A stretch of DNA of 30,596 nucleotides from JBFWVD01 sp050246915 (GCA_050246915.1 JBFWVD010000058.1:1-30596); one strand, 5' to 3'; positions 8,604 through 15,559 are shown, counted from the first letter of the stretch. Program-made: numbers and translations. Notes: generated by a model not told the origin, from the letters alone.

Positions 8604-8638
8604 CGGTCGGTTGATCGAGCGGTCGGTTGCGGTCGGTT
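8604..8638. repeat. Three short direct repeats CGGTCGGTT
   Basis: Copies lie at 8604-8612, 8620-8628 and 8630-8638, between the converging HTTM and pth genes. No T-tract or clear hairpin accompanies them. This may be simple-sequence drift in a gene-end spacer. Confidence 0.6.
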
Positions 8639-8648
8639 CCGGTAGCGG

Positions 8649-9260
8649 TCAGATGGCCTGGTTGAAGCGGTTCATGGCGGTGTCGACGCCGAGCTCGGCG
8701 ATGCACTCCACGGCGTCCGCCGCCCGTTGCACCATGACGCTGAGCAGCTCCCGATCGGCTTTGGAGATCTTGCGCAACACGTGGTCGGCACCTTGCTGGG
8801 CGTTGGTGGGTTTGCCGACGCCGATGCGGACCCGCAAGAAGGCATCGGTGTGCAGATGCTGCTTGAGGCTCTTGAGCCCGTTGTGTCCGGCGAGGCCTCC
8901 GCCGGACTTCACCTTGAGCACCCCGGGCTCGAGATCGAGCTCGTCATGGACTACGACGATCTGATGGGGTTCGGAGATGCCGAACCGCTTCACCAGCAGC
9001 TGAGCCGACTCGCCCGAGAGGTTCATGAAGGTCTGGGGAAAGGCGAGCGCCATGCGCTTGCCGGCCAAGGTCACCTCGGCGACCAGGGCTCGTTCCTTGC
9101 TGGGCTTGAGCGAGGCTCCGCCGCGACGAGCGAGTTCCTCGACGACCTCCACACCGATGTTGTGTCGCGTGGACACGTACTGGGCGCCCGGATTGCCGAG
9201 GCCGAGGACGAGCAGATCGGCTGGGGTGCCTCGGCGTTGACCGACGCCCCGTAGGGCCAC
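8649..9260 (-). CDS. pth: Peptidyl-tRNA hydrolase
   Basis: Cleaves peptidyl-tRNA released from stalled ribosomes, recycling tRNA. 203 residues, close to the family norm. The motifs are LGNPGAQYVSTRHNIG (catalytic His and the conserved Asn), FMNLSG, VVHDELDLEPG (catalytic Asp) and GGGLAGHNGLKS. The GTG at 9258-9260 is used; the family core starts about 16 residues later, so a slightly shorter N-terminus is possible. It lies 11 bases downstream of rplY on the same strand, the usual actinobacterial rplY-pth pair. Confidence 0.95.
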   Translation of the reverse strand: MALRGVGQRRGTPADLLVLGLGNPGAQYVSTRHNIGVEVVEELARRGGASLKPSKERALVAEVTLAGKRMALAFPQTFMNLSGESAQLLVKRFGISEPHQIVVVHDELDLEPGVLKVKSGGGLAGHNGLKSLKQHLHTDAFLRVRIGVGKPTNAQQGADHVLRKISKADRELLSVMVQRAADAVECIAELGVDTAMNRFNQAI

Positions 9261-9271
9261 GAGCGGGCCTG

Positions 9272-9886
9272 TTACTCGGCGTCGCCCTCAGCAGTGCCGG
9301 CGTTCTCGGCCTGCTGCATGGCGATGGTGGCGCGGGTGGCCTCGGCCGACACGATGACCAGGTCGGGGTCACTCATGAGCTCGACACCACGGGGCATGGT
9401 GAGATCCGACGCCTTCTTGGTGTCGCCGATCTTCATGTCGGAGATGTCGATGACCAGTTCCGACGGGATGTTCTGCGGCGTGGTGCTGATGGTGACCGTG
9501 GAGACCTGCAGGTCGACGAGGCCCTCGACGGCCTTGACCGCAGCGGCCTCGCCGGCAAGCACGACAGGCACTTCCACGCTGATGTTCTTGGCGAGGTCGA
9601 CGATGAGGAAGTCGACGTGGCGCACAGTGCGGCGCACCGGGTCACGCTGGAGTTCCTTGACGACGGTGGGCTTGGTCACGCCACCCCAGGTCAAATTGAT
9701 GACGGCGTTGAGGCCGGCCGGGCTCGACATGGCCAGACGCAGGTCGCGGCGGGCGATGTGGATGGGGGTCGACTCGGTGCCGAGCCCGTAGACCACGGCC
9801 GGGATCATGTCGGCGGTGCGGAGGCGGCGGGCCGGGCCCGACCCGGTGCCCCGTCCGGTCTCGGCGGTGATGGTGATGTCCGACAT
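9272..9886 (-). CDS. rplY: 50S ribosomal protein L25 / general stress protein Ctc
   Basis: Binds 5S rRNA in the large ribosomal subunit. 204 residues, so it is the long Ctc/TL5 form: an N-terminal L25 domain (about 1-90, with RRLRTADMIPAVVYG and VDFLIVDL) plus a C-terminal TL5-like beta domain (SVEVPVVLAGEAAAVK onward) and a short acidic tail. The ATG at 9884-9886 is preceded by AGGAG at good spacing. It is co-directional with pth, consistent with an operon. Confidence 0.95.
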   Translation of the reverse strand: MSDITITAETGRGTGSGPARRLRTADMIPAVVYGLGTESTPIHIARRDLRLAMSSPAGLNAVINLTWGGVTKPTVVKELQRDPVRRTVRHVDFLIVDLAKNISVEVPVVLAGEAAAVKAVEGLVDLQVSTVTISTTPQNIPSELVIDISDMKIGDTKKASDLTMPRGVELMSDPDLVIVSAEATRATIAMQQAENAGTAEGDAE

Positions 9887-10003
9887 GGCGCGCTCCTGCG
9901 GGGTGGTACGAAAAGTTGAAGCCCGGAGAGTGTAGGGACCGCGGGCCCTCCAGCGCCAAGCGAGGCGGTGGGATGGGCCCGGTAGGCGGCTCGGCCTTCG
10001 CGG

Positions 10004-10990
10004 TCAGGTCAGCTTCAAGATCCCCAGCGAGCGGTGCATGTCGAACGGGTAGACCAGAGGCGTCCGGCTGATGCGGTCGAGCGCCTTGGTGTGCTCGTCG
10101 TCGAGCTTCCACCCGATCGATCCAAGGTTGTCGCGCAGTTGCTCCAGCGTGCGGGCGCCCAGCACCGGAGCGGTGATGCCAGGGCGGTTGGTGACCCAGT
10201 TCAGCGCGATCTGGGCCATGGAACGGCCGGTTTCGGCCGCGATGCGCGAAACCTCGGCCGCAATGGCCTGGTTGCGCTCGTCGAGTTGATGCGTCATGAA
10301 ACTCCACGCGCTGTTCATGCGACTGTCGGGCGGCGGAGTGCCGGCGGGCGAATACTTGCCGGTGAGCACGCCGCCCCCGAGGGGGCTCCACGGCAGTACC
10401 GCGATGTCGTGCCGACAGCAGTTGGGGAGCAACTCCATGTCCAGTTCGCGCGACAGCAGGGAGTAGCGCGATTGGAGCGACACGAAGCTCGGCCAGCCGT
10501 TGGCGCTCGAGGTGGCAAGGGCTTCGGCCAGTTGCCAGCCGCCATAGTTGGAGCAGCCGATCCAGCGCACCTTGCCGGCGGTGACCAATTCGGCGAGGGC
10601 ACCGAGGGTCTCGGCGATCGGCACGTCGTTGTCGGGCCAATGGATCTGGTACAGGTCGATGTGATCGGTGCCGAGCCGACGCAGGGACTCGTCGCAGGCC
10701 CGCAGCAGCGACTCCCGGCCAGCGCCGCGCGGATCGTCACCCATGGGCAAGCGGCCTTTGGTGGCGAGGACCACCTGATCGCGCCGACCGGCGATGGCCC
10801 GACCGATGATCTGCTCCGACGCGCCGGCGTTGTACATGTCGGCGGTGTCGATGAAGTTGCCACCGTGGCCGATGAACTCATCGATCTGGGCCCTGCTGAT
10901 GGCTTCGTCGGTCTCGTTGCCGAACGTCATGGTGCCGAGGCACAACTGCGAGACCATCATGTCGGTGGAGCCGAGCGGACGTAGCTGCAC
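10004..10990 (-). CDS. Aldo/keto reductase
   Basis: NAD(P)H-dependent oxidoreductase of the AKR superfamily; the substrate is unknown. 328 residues from the GTG at 10988-10990, chosen because homologues begin near LRPLGSTDMMVS and a longer start would overlap arsR. The catalytic tetrad is visible: Asp and Tyr in FIDTADMYNAGASE (about residues 52-65), Lys in VVLATKG and His in LYQIHWPDNDV. The C-terminal cofactor segment PVLGARTLEQLRDNL is also present. It sits between arsR and rplY on the same strand, as part of an insert in the usual prs-rplY order. Confidence 0.9.
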   Translation of the reverse strand: MQLRPLGSTDMMVSQLCLGTMTFGNETDEAISRAQIDEFIGHGGNFIDTADMYNAGASEQIIGRAIAGRRDQVVLATKGRLPMGDDPRGAGRESLLRACDESLRRLGTDHIDLYQIHWPDNDVPIAETLGALAELVTAGKVRWIGCSNYGGWQLAEALATSSANGWPSFVSLQSRYSLLSRELDMELLPNCCRHDIAVLPWSPLGGGVLTGKYSPAGTPPPDSRMNSAWSFMTHQLDERNQAIAAEVSRIAAETGRSMAQIALNWVTNRPGITAPVLGARTLEQLRDNLGSIGWKLDDEHTKALDRISRTPLVYPFDMHRSLGILKLT

Positions 10991-11001
10991 GAGTGTCGAG
11001 G

Positions 11002-11370
11002 TTAGGCGAGGCGATCGTTTCGACCTCGGGGCGAGTGGCGCTCGGCGAGGCGAGCCATTCGCCGATCCCAACGGGCGCCGGAGTCGAGCAACCACACGAC
11101 CGCATCGCTGAGCCGTTCGGGCGTGGCTCGATAGAGCACCTCTCGACCGAACCGTTCGGCGATCACCAAGCCGGCCGACTCGAGCGCGTGCAGATGCTTC
11201 ACGACGGCTTGGCGGGTGAGGGGGAACGACTCGGCCAGCACGGTGGCCGATGCCGGTCCTTTGCTCACGAGGCGGTGCAACAGATCACGCCGTGTCGGAT
11301 CGGCCAGCGCGCCGAACAGCGCGTCGAGCGCCGCGTGCGACGGGGGGGCGGTGCGATCGGAACGGGTCAC
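11002..11370 (-). CDS. ArsR-family winged-helix transcriptional regulator (ArsR-SRPBCC pair type)
   Basis: 122 residues from the GTG at 11368-11370. The body ALFGALADPTRRDLLHRLV, then a helix-turn-helix with TRQAVVKHLHALESAGLV, and FGREVLYRATPERL form the winged helix of ArsR/SdpR-like repressors. No metal-binding CxC is seen, so it is probably not an arsenic or metal sensor. The start overlaps the stop of the SRPBCC gene (GTGA), giving translational coupling. ArsR proteins paired with an SRPBCC protein normally repress their own operon. The matching palindromes upstream (11873-11888 and 11918-11933) are the likely operators. Confidence 0.88.
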   Translation of the reverse strand: MTRSDRTAPPSHAALDALFGALADPTRRDLLHRLVSKGPASATVLAESFPLTRQAVVKHLHALESAGLVIAERFGREVLYRATPERLSDAVVWLLDSGARWDRRMARLAERHSPRGRNDRLA

Positions 11371-11840
11371 ACGAGCGCGAGGCGAGACGCCGCGACCAGG
11401 CACATGACCATGGCGACGATGCCCGTGCGGACGGCCCACGTCGATGCGCTGGCCGCCAGGGGTCCCTGTTCATGGACGATCAGTCGACTGCCCCCTCGGG
11501 GCGTGGGTTCGACGGTGATGTGCACCGTGGTCACGAGGTGGGGCTCGTCGGCATCGAACCATCGATACGTGACTGCTCGACCGGGTTCGACGCGATCGAT
11601 CTCCACCGCGAAGGTGAGGCCATCATCGACCACGGATCCGATGGCCCCCTCGGCGATGTCGACGTCGGCGACGTCGACGAGCCATTCGGTCCAACCAGCA
11701 GCGGTGCCGGCGAGGCGCCACGTCTCATCGGCATCGACGTCGAGATCGATCGATCGCTCGATGTCGCCGATGTGCCCGGCGACGTGCTCGCCGGTGGGTT
11801 CGGGTGCGTGTGCGGGATCGTCTTCAGGCGCATCGGGCAT
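11367..11840 (-). CDS. SRPBCC (AHSA1/START-like) ligand-binding domain protein
   Basis: 157 residues. The segments IERSIDLDVDADETWRLAG, GWTEWLVD, GRAVTYRWFD and VHITVEPTPRGGSRLIVHEQ show the strand order of the SRPBCC / AHSA1 fold, which binds hydrophobic ligands in a deep pocket. A hydrophobic C-terminal helix (AVRTGIVAMVMCLVAASRL) is unusual and may attach it to the membrane. First gene of a two-gene unit with arsR. The ATG at 11840 follows a -10-like TAGCGT by only six bases, suggesting a leaderless transcript. Confidence 0.82.
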   Translation of the reverse strand: MPDAPEDDPAHAPEPTGEHVAGHIGDIERSIDLDVDADETWRLAGTAAGWTEWLVDVADVDIAEGAIGSVVDDGLTFAVEIDRVEPGRAVTYRWFDADEPHLVTTVHITVEPTPRGGSRLIVHEQGPLAASASTWAVRTGIVAMVMCLVAASRLALV

Positions 11841-11846
11841 GGCCGA

Positions 11847-11876
11847 ACGCTATCGACAAAGGACGACCACGCGCAA
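11847..11876 (-). promoter_or_regulatory. Putative promoter of the SRPBCC-arsR operon
   Basis: On the minus strand, TTGCGC (11871-11876) is the -35, with an 18-base spacer and TAGCGT (11847-11852) as the -10. The ATG at 11840 lies six bases further on, so transcription would start at or next to the start codon. The -35 overlaps the first GCAAC-N6-GTTGC operator. Confidence 0.5.
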
Positions 11877-11888
11877 CCAATAGGTTGC
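11873..11888. promoter_or_regulatory. Palindromic operator 1 (GCAAC-N6-GTTGC)
   Basis: GCAACCAATAGGTTGC is a 16-base site with arms of six bases around AATA. It lies under the -35 boxes of both the minus-strand SRPBCC-arsR promoter and the plus-strand clpP promoter. Size and symmetry fit an ArsR-family dimer site. Confidence 0.6.
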
Positions 11889-11913
11889 TCCTCGGTGACC
11901 ACGTCCGTAGGGT
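11885..11913 (+). promoter_or_regulatory. Putative clpP promoter
   Basis: TTGCTC (11885-11890), a 17-base spacer and TAGGGT (11908-11913) form a good actinobacterial promoter. The transcript start would fall near 11919-11921, inside operator 2. The -35 overlaps operator 1. Confidence 0.55.
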
Positions 11914-11917
11914 ATGT

Positions 11918-11933
11918 GCAACTCAACGGTTGC
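11918..11933. promoter_or_regulatory. Palindromic operator 2 (GCAAC-N6-GTTGC)
   Basis: GCAACTCAACGGTTGC has the same half-sites and spacing as operator 1, 45 bases away. Its symmetry extends one base outward on each side (GTGCAAC / GTTGCAC). It covers the predicted clpP transcription start and ends four bases before the GGAGG of clpP. Confidence 0.6.
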
Positions 11934-11946
11934 ACCTGGAGGCATG

Positions 11947-12594
11947 ATGTTGATACCCACCGTGATCGAGACGACCAATCGAGGCGAGCGCGCCTACGAC
12001 ATCTACTCGCGGTTGTTGGCCAACCGCATCGTCTTCCTCGGTTCGGCGATCGACGATCAGGTCACCAACGTGGTGATCGCTCAACTGCTGCATCTCGAGA
12101 GCGAGCATCGTGAACGCGACATAGCGCTGTACATCAACAGCCCGGGCGGCGATATGAACGGGTTGTTCGCCATCCACGACACCATGCGGTTCATCGGCCC
12201 CGATGTGATGACGATCTGCGTTGGCCAGGCCGCGTCGGCCGCGGCCGTGCTCCTGGCGGCGGGCGCGCGGGGCAAGCGGTTCGTGCTGCCCAACGCTCGC
12301 GTGCTCATCCATCAACCCCACGGCGGGGCGCAGGGTCAATCGAGCGACATGGAACTCGCGGTGGCGGAGATGGTGGAGATGCGGCGCCGGATGGTCGACA
12401 TCTTGGCGGAGTCGACGGGCCAGCGACGGGAGCGCATCATGGCCGACATCGATCGGGACTACATCGTGCGTGGCACCGACGCCGTTGCCTACGGACTGGT
12501 CGATCAGGTGATCGATCGACGAGCACTCGAACTGGGCAGCGCCCTGGGCGAGATCCCCGCAACCGTCACAACAGGAGGCGAGATCGACCGATGA
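11947..12594 (+). CDS. clpP: ATP-dependent Clp protease proteolytic subunit ClpP (orphan copy)
   Basis: Serine protease subunit that forms barrels with Clp ATPases. The catalytic triad is complete: Ser97 in GQAASAAAV, His122 in LIHQPHGG and Asp171 in DIDRDYIV. The N-terminus IPTVIETTNRGERAYDIYSR is typical. The start is chosen at 11947 because GGAGG (11938-11942) lies four bases before it. An ATG at 11944 is only one base from the GGAGG, and another at 11914 would lie upstream of the predicted transcription start. No clpX, tig or second clpP is adjacent, so this is a detached paralogue rather than the main clpP1P2 operon. It converges with prs with only three bases between stops. Confidence 0.93.
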   Translation: MLIPTVIETTNRGERAYDIYSRLLANRIVFLGSAIDDQVTNVVIAQLLHLESEHRERDIALYINSPGGDMNGLFAIHDTMRFIGPDVMTICVGQAASAAAVLLAAGARGKRFVLPNARVLIHQPHGGAQGQSSDMELAVAEMVEMRRRMVDILAESTGQRRERIMADIDRDYIVRGTDAVAYGLVDQVIDRRALELGSALGEIPATVTTGGEIDR

Positions 12595-12597
12595 CGG

Positions 12598-13590
12598 TCA
12601 GGATTGGTTCTCGCCGCCGAAGATCTCGCTCACGCTGGTGTCCTCGAACACGGCGTCGAGGGCGTCGGCGATGATCGGGGCCACCGACAGAACCTCGATC
12701 TTGTCGATCTGCTTGTCCGGGCTGAGCGGCACCGTGTTGGTGATGACGACGCGGCTCATCTTGGAGTTCTTGAGCCGATCGATGGCCGGCCCGGACAAGA
12801 TGCCGTGGGTGGCGACGGCCCACACGTCGGTGGCGCCGCGCTCGAACAAGATGTCGGCGGCCGACACGATGGTGCCCGCGGTGTCGATCATGTCGTCGGT
12901 GATGACGCAATGGCGACCTTCGACCTCGCCGATGACCTCGCGGGCCACGGCGACGTTGGTCATGCCCTTGGGCCGACGTTTGTTGATGAAGGCCAGATCG
13001 GCGCTGAGGTCACCGAGGTGCTGGGCCAGGCGTTCGGCCACCTTCACCCGACCGGCGTCGGGGGCAACGATGACGAGGCCTGGCTGCGCGTTCTTGCGGA
13101 GGTAGTTCTCGAGAACCGGCATGGCCGTCAGATGATCGACAGGTCCGTCGAAGAATCCCTGGATCTGCCCGGAGTGGAGATCGACGGAGATCATCCGCTT
13201 GGCACCGGCGACCTTGAACATGTCGGCCACCAACTTGGCCGTGATGGGCTCTCGGCCCTCGGCCTTGCGGTCCTGGCGGGCATAGCCATAGAAGGGCACC
13301 ACGGCCGTGATGCGCTTCGCACTGGCCCGCTTTGCCGCATCGATCATGATGAGCTGCTCGACGATGGCATCGTTGATGCTCATCGTGTCGTTGGAGAAGT
13401 GCGTCTGGATGATGAACACGTCGCAGCCGCGCATCGACTCGGCGAAGCGGGGGCGGATCTCCCCGTTGGCGAAGTCGACCAGGTTCGCGTTGCCCAACTC
13501 GACCCCGAGGCATGCCGCGATCTCCATCGACAGCTCCGGGTGTGAGCGACCGGTATACAACGCCAGTCGCTTCTTGGTCACGCGTTCCAT
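12598..13590 (-). CDS. prs: Ribose-phosphate pyrophosphokinase (PRPP synthetase)
   Basis: Makes PRPP from ribose 5-phosphate and ATP for nucleotide, His and Trp synthesis. 330 residues from the ATG at 13588-13590, which is preceded by AGGAGG four bases away; the longer open frame to 13662 is not needed. The catalytic flexible loop GYARQDRKAEGREPITAK, the DLHSGQIQGFF stretch and the PRPP-binding loop VITDDMIDTAGT are intact. It follows glmU after 111 bases on the same strand, the standard actinobacterial glmU-prs pair. Confidence 0.95.
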   Translation of the reverse strand: MERVTKKRLALYTGRSHPELSMEIAACLGVELGNANLVDFANGEIRPRFAESMRGCDVFIIQTHFSNDTMSINDAIVEQLIMIDAAKRASAKRITAVVPFYGYARQDRKAEGREPITAKLVADMFKVAGAKRMISVDLHSGQIQGFFDGPVDHLTAMPVLENYLRKNAQPGLVIVAPDAGRVKVAERLAQHLGDLSADLAFINKRRPKGMTNVAVAREVIGEVEGRHCVITDDMIDTAGTIVSAADILFERGATDVWAVATHGILSGPAIDRLKNSKMSRVVITNTVPLSPDKQIDKIEVLSVAPIIADALDAVFEDTSVSEIFGGENQS

Positions 13591-13701
13591 CAGTCCTCCT
13601 CGGCCCAGCCGAGTGCGAGCATAGAAGCCGACGGTGCTCGCGTCCGCCCCGAGCCGGGCCACCGTGTCACCCTCGTCGATCGTCGGGCACGACGATGCGC
13701 G

Positions 13702-14787
13702 TCAATTTTGCTTGCTTGGTGCGAAGAACGGGCCGGTGCGCACGCCGGCGGCAACGCTGTCGCCGGGCTCGAGGACACTGAACGGTCCCACATGGGCTCC
13801 GTCACCGATGGTGGCGGAGCGAGCGACGCTGTTCTCGACGATGCAACCGGCGCCGACCACCGTGTCGACCAGTCGCGTCGATGGACCGATCTCGGACCCC
13901 GATCCGATGCTGGTGTTGCCCTGCAGCAGAGTCCCGGGGAAGAGCGTGACATCGGCGGCGAGTTGCACGGTCGAATCGATGAAGGTCTGTGCCGGATCGA
14001 GCATGGTGACGCCGGCGGCGAGCCATCGCTTGCACGTGCGAGCGCGCAGCACCGCTTCTGCCGCGGCCAACTGGGCGCGGTCGTTGACCCCCGACGCTTC
14101 GGCCGGATCGTGCACGATGACCGCGCTCACCGTGGAGCCGGTGGACACGAACACGTCCACGACGTCGGTGAGGTAGTACTCGCCCTGGGAGTTGTTGGGG
14201 GACAAGCGCCGCAGCGCCGGACCGAGCAGATTGCGACGGAAGCAGTAGATGCCGGTGTTGATCTCGTGGATGGCTCGTTCGTCCTCGGAGGCGTCACGTT
14301 GCTCCACGATGCGCTTCACCTTGCCGTGCTTGCCGCGCACCACGCGGCCATAGCCGGTGGGATCGTCGAGCACCGCGGTGAGCACGGTGGCCGCCGCGCC
14401 GCTCGAGCGGTGCTCGGCCACGAGCGCAGCGATCGTCTCGGCCGTGAGCAGCGGCGTGTCCCCAGGCATCACGATGACGAGGTCGTGGTCCTCGGGATCG
14501 GGATCGGCGAAGGCGGTGAGCCCGACGCTGACCGCATCTCCGGTGCCACGTTGCACGGTCTGTTCGACGAACTCGAGCTGCAGATCAGCATCCTCCTGTA
14601 GACGCTTCGTGACGCGATCTGCGCCATGGCCGACCACCACGATGGTGCGATCGGCATGGACCTCGGCGAGCGAATCGAGGACGTACATCAGCATCGGTTT
14701 GCCGCACAGCAGGTGCAACGGCTTCGGTCGCGACGAGCGCATCCGTGAACCTTCGCCAGCGGCCAAGATGATGGCGGAGACGGTCAT
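13702..14787 (-). CDS. glmU: GlmU-type N-acetylglucosamine-1-phosphate uridyltransferase, acetyltransferase domain truncated
   Basis: Makes UDP-GlcNAc for peptidoglycan. The uridyltransferase domain (about residues 1-230) is complete: LAAGEGSRMRSSRPKPLH, QRGTGDAV, MPGDTPLL, NTGIY and SQGEYYLTDVVDV. A left-handed beta-helix follows, but the protein stops at 361 residues, about 95 short of typical bifunctional GlmU, just after GPFSVLEPGDSVAAGVRTG. The residues that in E. coli carry acetyltransferase activity (Arg333, Lys351, His363, Tyr366, Asn377) are changed or missing. Only 111 bases lie between this stop and prs, so the missing part is not nearby. The ATG at 14787 has GGAGAG upstream. Confidence 0.9.
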   Translation of the reverse strand: MTVSAIILAAGEGSRMRSSRPKPLHLLCGKPMLMYVLDSLAEVHADRTIVVVGHGADRVTKRLQEDADLQLEFVEQTVQRGTGDAVSVGLTAFADPDPEDHDLVIVMPGDTPLLTAETIAALVAEHRSSGAAATVLTAVLDDPTGYGRVVRGKHGKVKRIVEQRDASEDERAIHEINTGIYCFRRNLLGPALRRLSPNNSQGEYYLTDVVDVFVSTGSTVSAVIVHDPAEASGVNDRAQLAAAEAVLRARTCKRWLAAGVTMLDPAQTFIDSTVQLAADVTLFPGTLLQGNTSIGSGSEIGPSTRLVDTVVGAGCIVENSVARSATIGDGAHVGPFSVLEPGDSVAAGVRTGPFFAPSKQN

Positions 14788-14814
14788 GTCTCTCCGTTTC
14801 TACCAAGAGCCGGA

Positions 14815-14830
14815 CCGACCGATCGGTCGG
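14815..14830. promoter_or_regulatory. Perfect 16-bp palindrome upstream of glmU
   Basis: CCGACCGATCGGTCGG is its own reverse complement and ends 27 bases before the glmU start codon. Its position suits an operator or a leader structure. No regulator can be named. Confidence 0.5.
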
Positions 14831-14910
14831 CCCATCGGATGTTCGAGCGGCCGTGTCCACCCGGTCGGGGTGCCACGCCCGTCGTTCCCGTTGTAGATCG
14901 GCCGGAACAG

Positions 14911-14951
14911 CTCGGGGGCTAGGGATCGAACCTAGATTCACGGATTCAAAG
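14911..14951 (-). other. 3' half of tRNA-Gln(TTG): probable attachment-site half (attL or attR)
   Basis: Reading the minus strand from 14951, the sequence gives anticodon loop CTTTGAA (anticodon TTG), the 3' anticodon-stem strand TCCGT, a T arm CTAGG-TTCGATC-CCTAG, the acceptor strand CCCCCGA and discriminator G. A72 and G73 are tRNA-Gln hallmarks; CCA is not encoded. Upstream of the anticodon loop (above 14951) the sequence no longer matches a tRNA: no complementary 5' anticodon stem, D arm or 5' acceptor strand is present. A tRNA cut at its anticodon loop next to accessory DNA is the typical remnant left when a tyrosine-integrase element inserts into a tRNA 3' end. Confidence 0.72.
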
Positions 14952-15051
14952 AGGGATTGTGGTCTGTCGTCAAGTGTCGCAGGTCGTCGCACGGCTTCGT
15001 TATCAGGTGCTCCGATAGTTATCTCAAGCTCGGCTGCGTCGCGTTTTGACG

Positions 15052-15080
15052 GCTGGCGTCGGGAGACGACGCCAGCTTTT
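15052..15080 (+). terminator. Rho-independent terminator-like hairpin
   Basis: Arms GCTGGCGTC (15052-15060) and GACGCCAGC (15068-15076) with a seven-base loop, followed by TTTT. No plus-strand gene immediately precedes it in the window. It might serve a gene at the other end of the element in its circular form, or may insulate the island. Confidence 0.5.
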
Positions 15081-15259
15081 GTAGCCGGATTTGTAGCGCC
15101 AGATCGGCGACTCGAGGTCACGCGATCCTTCGCCGCCGAGTCCGATCGGCGATGGTGAGCACACGGTGCGGTCACCCGCGGCGACAGTCTTGCCCCGGAC
15201 CTCGGCGAGGCCGGGGCCGCCTCGCACCGGAATTCTTCGTCCCTGGAGTGCTCATCACG

Positions 15260-15265
15260 TACCAT
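15260..15265 (+). promoter_or_regulatory. -10-like box of a probable leaderless transcript
   Basis: TACCAT ends eight bases before the GTG at 15274. The same ten bases CACGTACCAT recur before the Mrr-type nuclease gene (23312-23321). No clear -35 is visible. Confidence 0.3.
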
Positions 15266-15273
15266 TCGCAGTC

Positions 15274-15471
15274 GTGTGCACCCGGGCCGAAGAAGTAGAC
15301 GCAATTGCGTACGAACACGGCTGGTGGGGATGGCAGACGGGAACCAAACGATCGGATGCGATCGTTTATGTGTGCAAACTCGGCAAGCACGTCACATTCC
15401 TGGTGGTCGGCGCAGAACCTGATTACTACCGGGATCGTGCCGCAGTTATCCGCGGATGTGATTGCCCATGA
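15274..15471 (+). CDS. Small protein of unknown function
   Basis: 65 residues from a GTG; the frame is open further upstream but that part is Arg/Pro-rich and unlikely. The body (YEHGWWGWQTGTKRSDAIVY, then VCKLGKHVTFLVVGAEPDYY) has a balanced, protein-like composition and ends in CDCP. No membrane segment or known motif. First candidate gene inside the island. I do not recognise it. Confidence 0.4.
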   Translation: MCTRAEEVDAIAYEHGWWGWQTGTKRSDAIVYVCKLGKHVTFLVVGAEPDYYRDRAAVIRGCDCP

Positions 15472-15559
15472 AGATTAAGTTTTACCTGCTAGATGCCGTT
15501 GTAGGACTCGACAGGTCGAGATTTGTGGGGCAAACTGCCCTGATGGAGGCATTGCTGCG

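Larger units (their letters stand above)
14788..15273. other. Junction between core chromosome and accessory segment, no credible protein gene
   Basis: This 486-base stretch holds a 16-bp palindrome next to glmU (14815-14830), the 3' half of a tRNA-Gln (14911-14951), a terminator-like hairpin (15052-15080) and a -10-like TACCAT (15260-15265). Open frames across it on both strands read as low-complexity Arg/Pro-rich shadows. Confidence 0.6.

Noticed and set aside
14959..14969. GTGGTCTGTCG shared with the IS630 end at 30473-30483
   Set aside because: An 11-base match is expected by chance in 30 kb, and the flanks differ immediately on both sides.
14880..14990. Complete tRNA-Gln gene
   Set aside because: The 5' acceptor strand, D arm and 5' anticodon stem are missing upstream of the anticodon loop.
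14585..15304. Open frames across the glmU/tRNA fragment region on both strands
   Set aside because: Arg/Pro/Ser-rich translations that run through the tRNA fragment and into glmU; not credible proteins.
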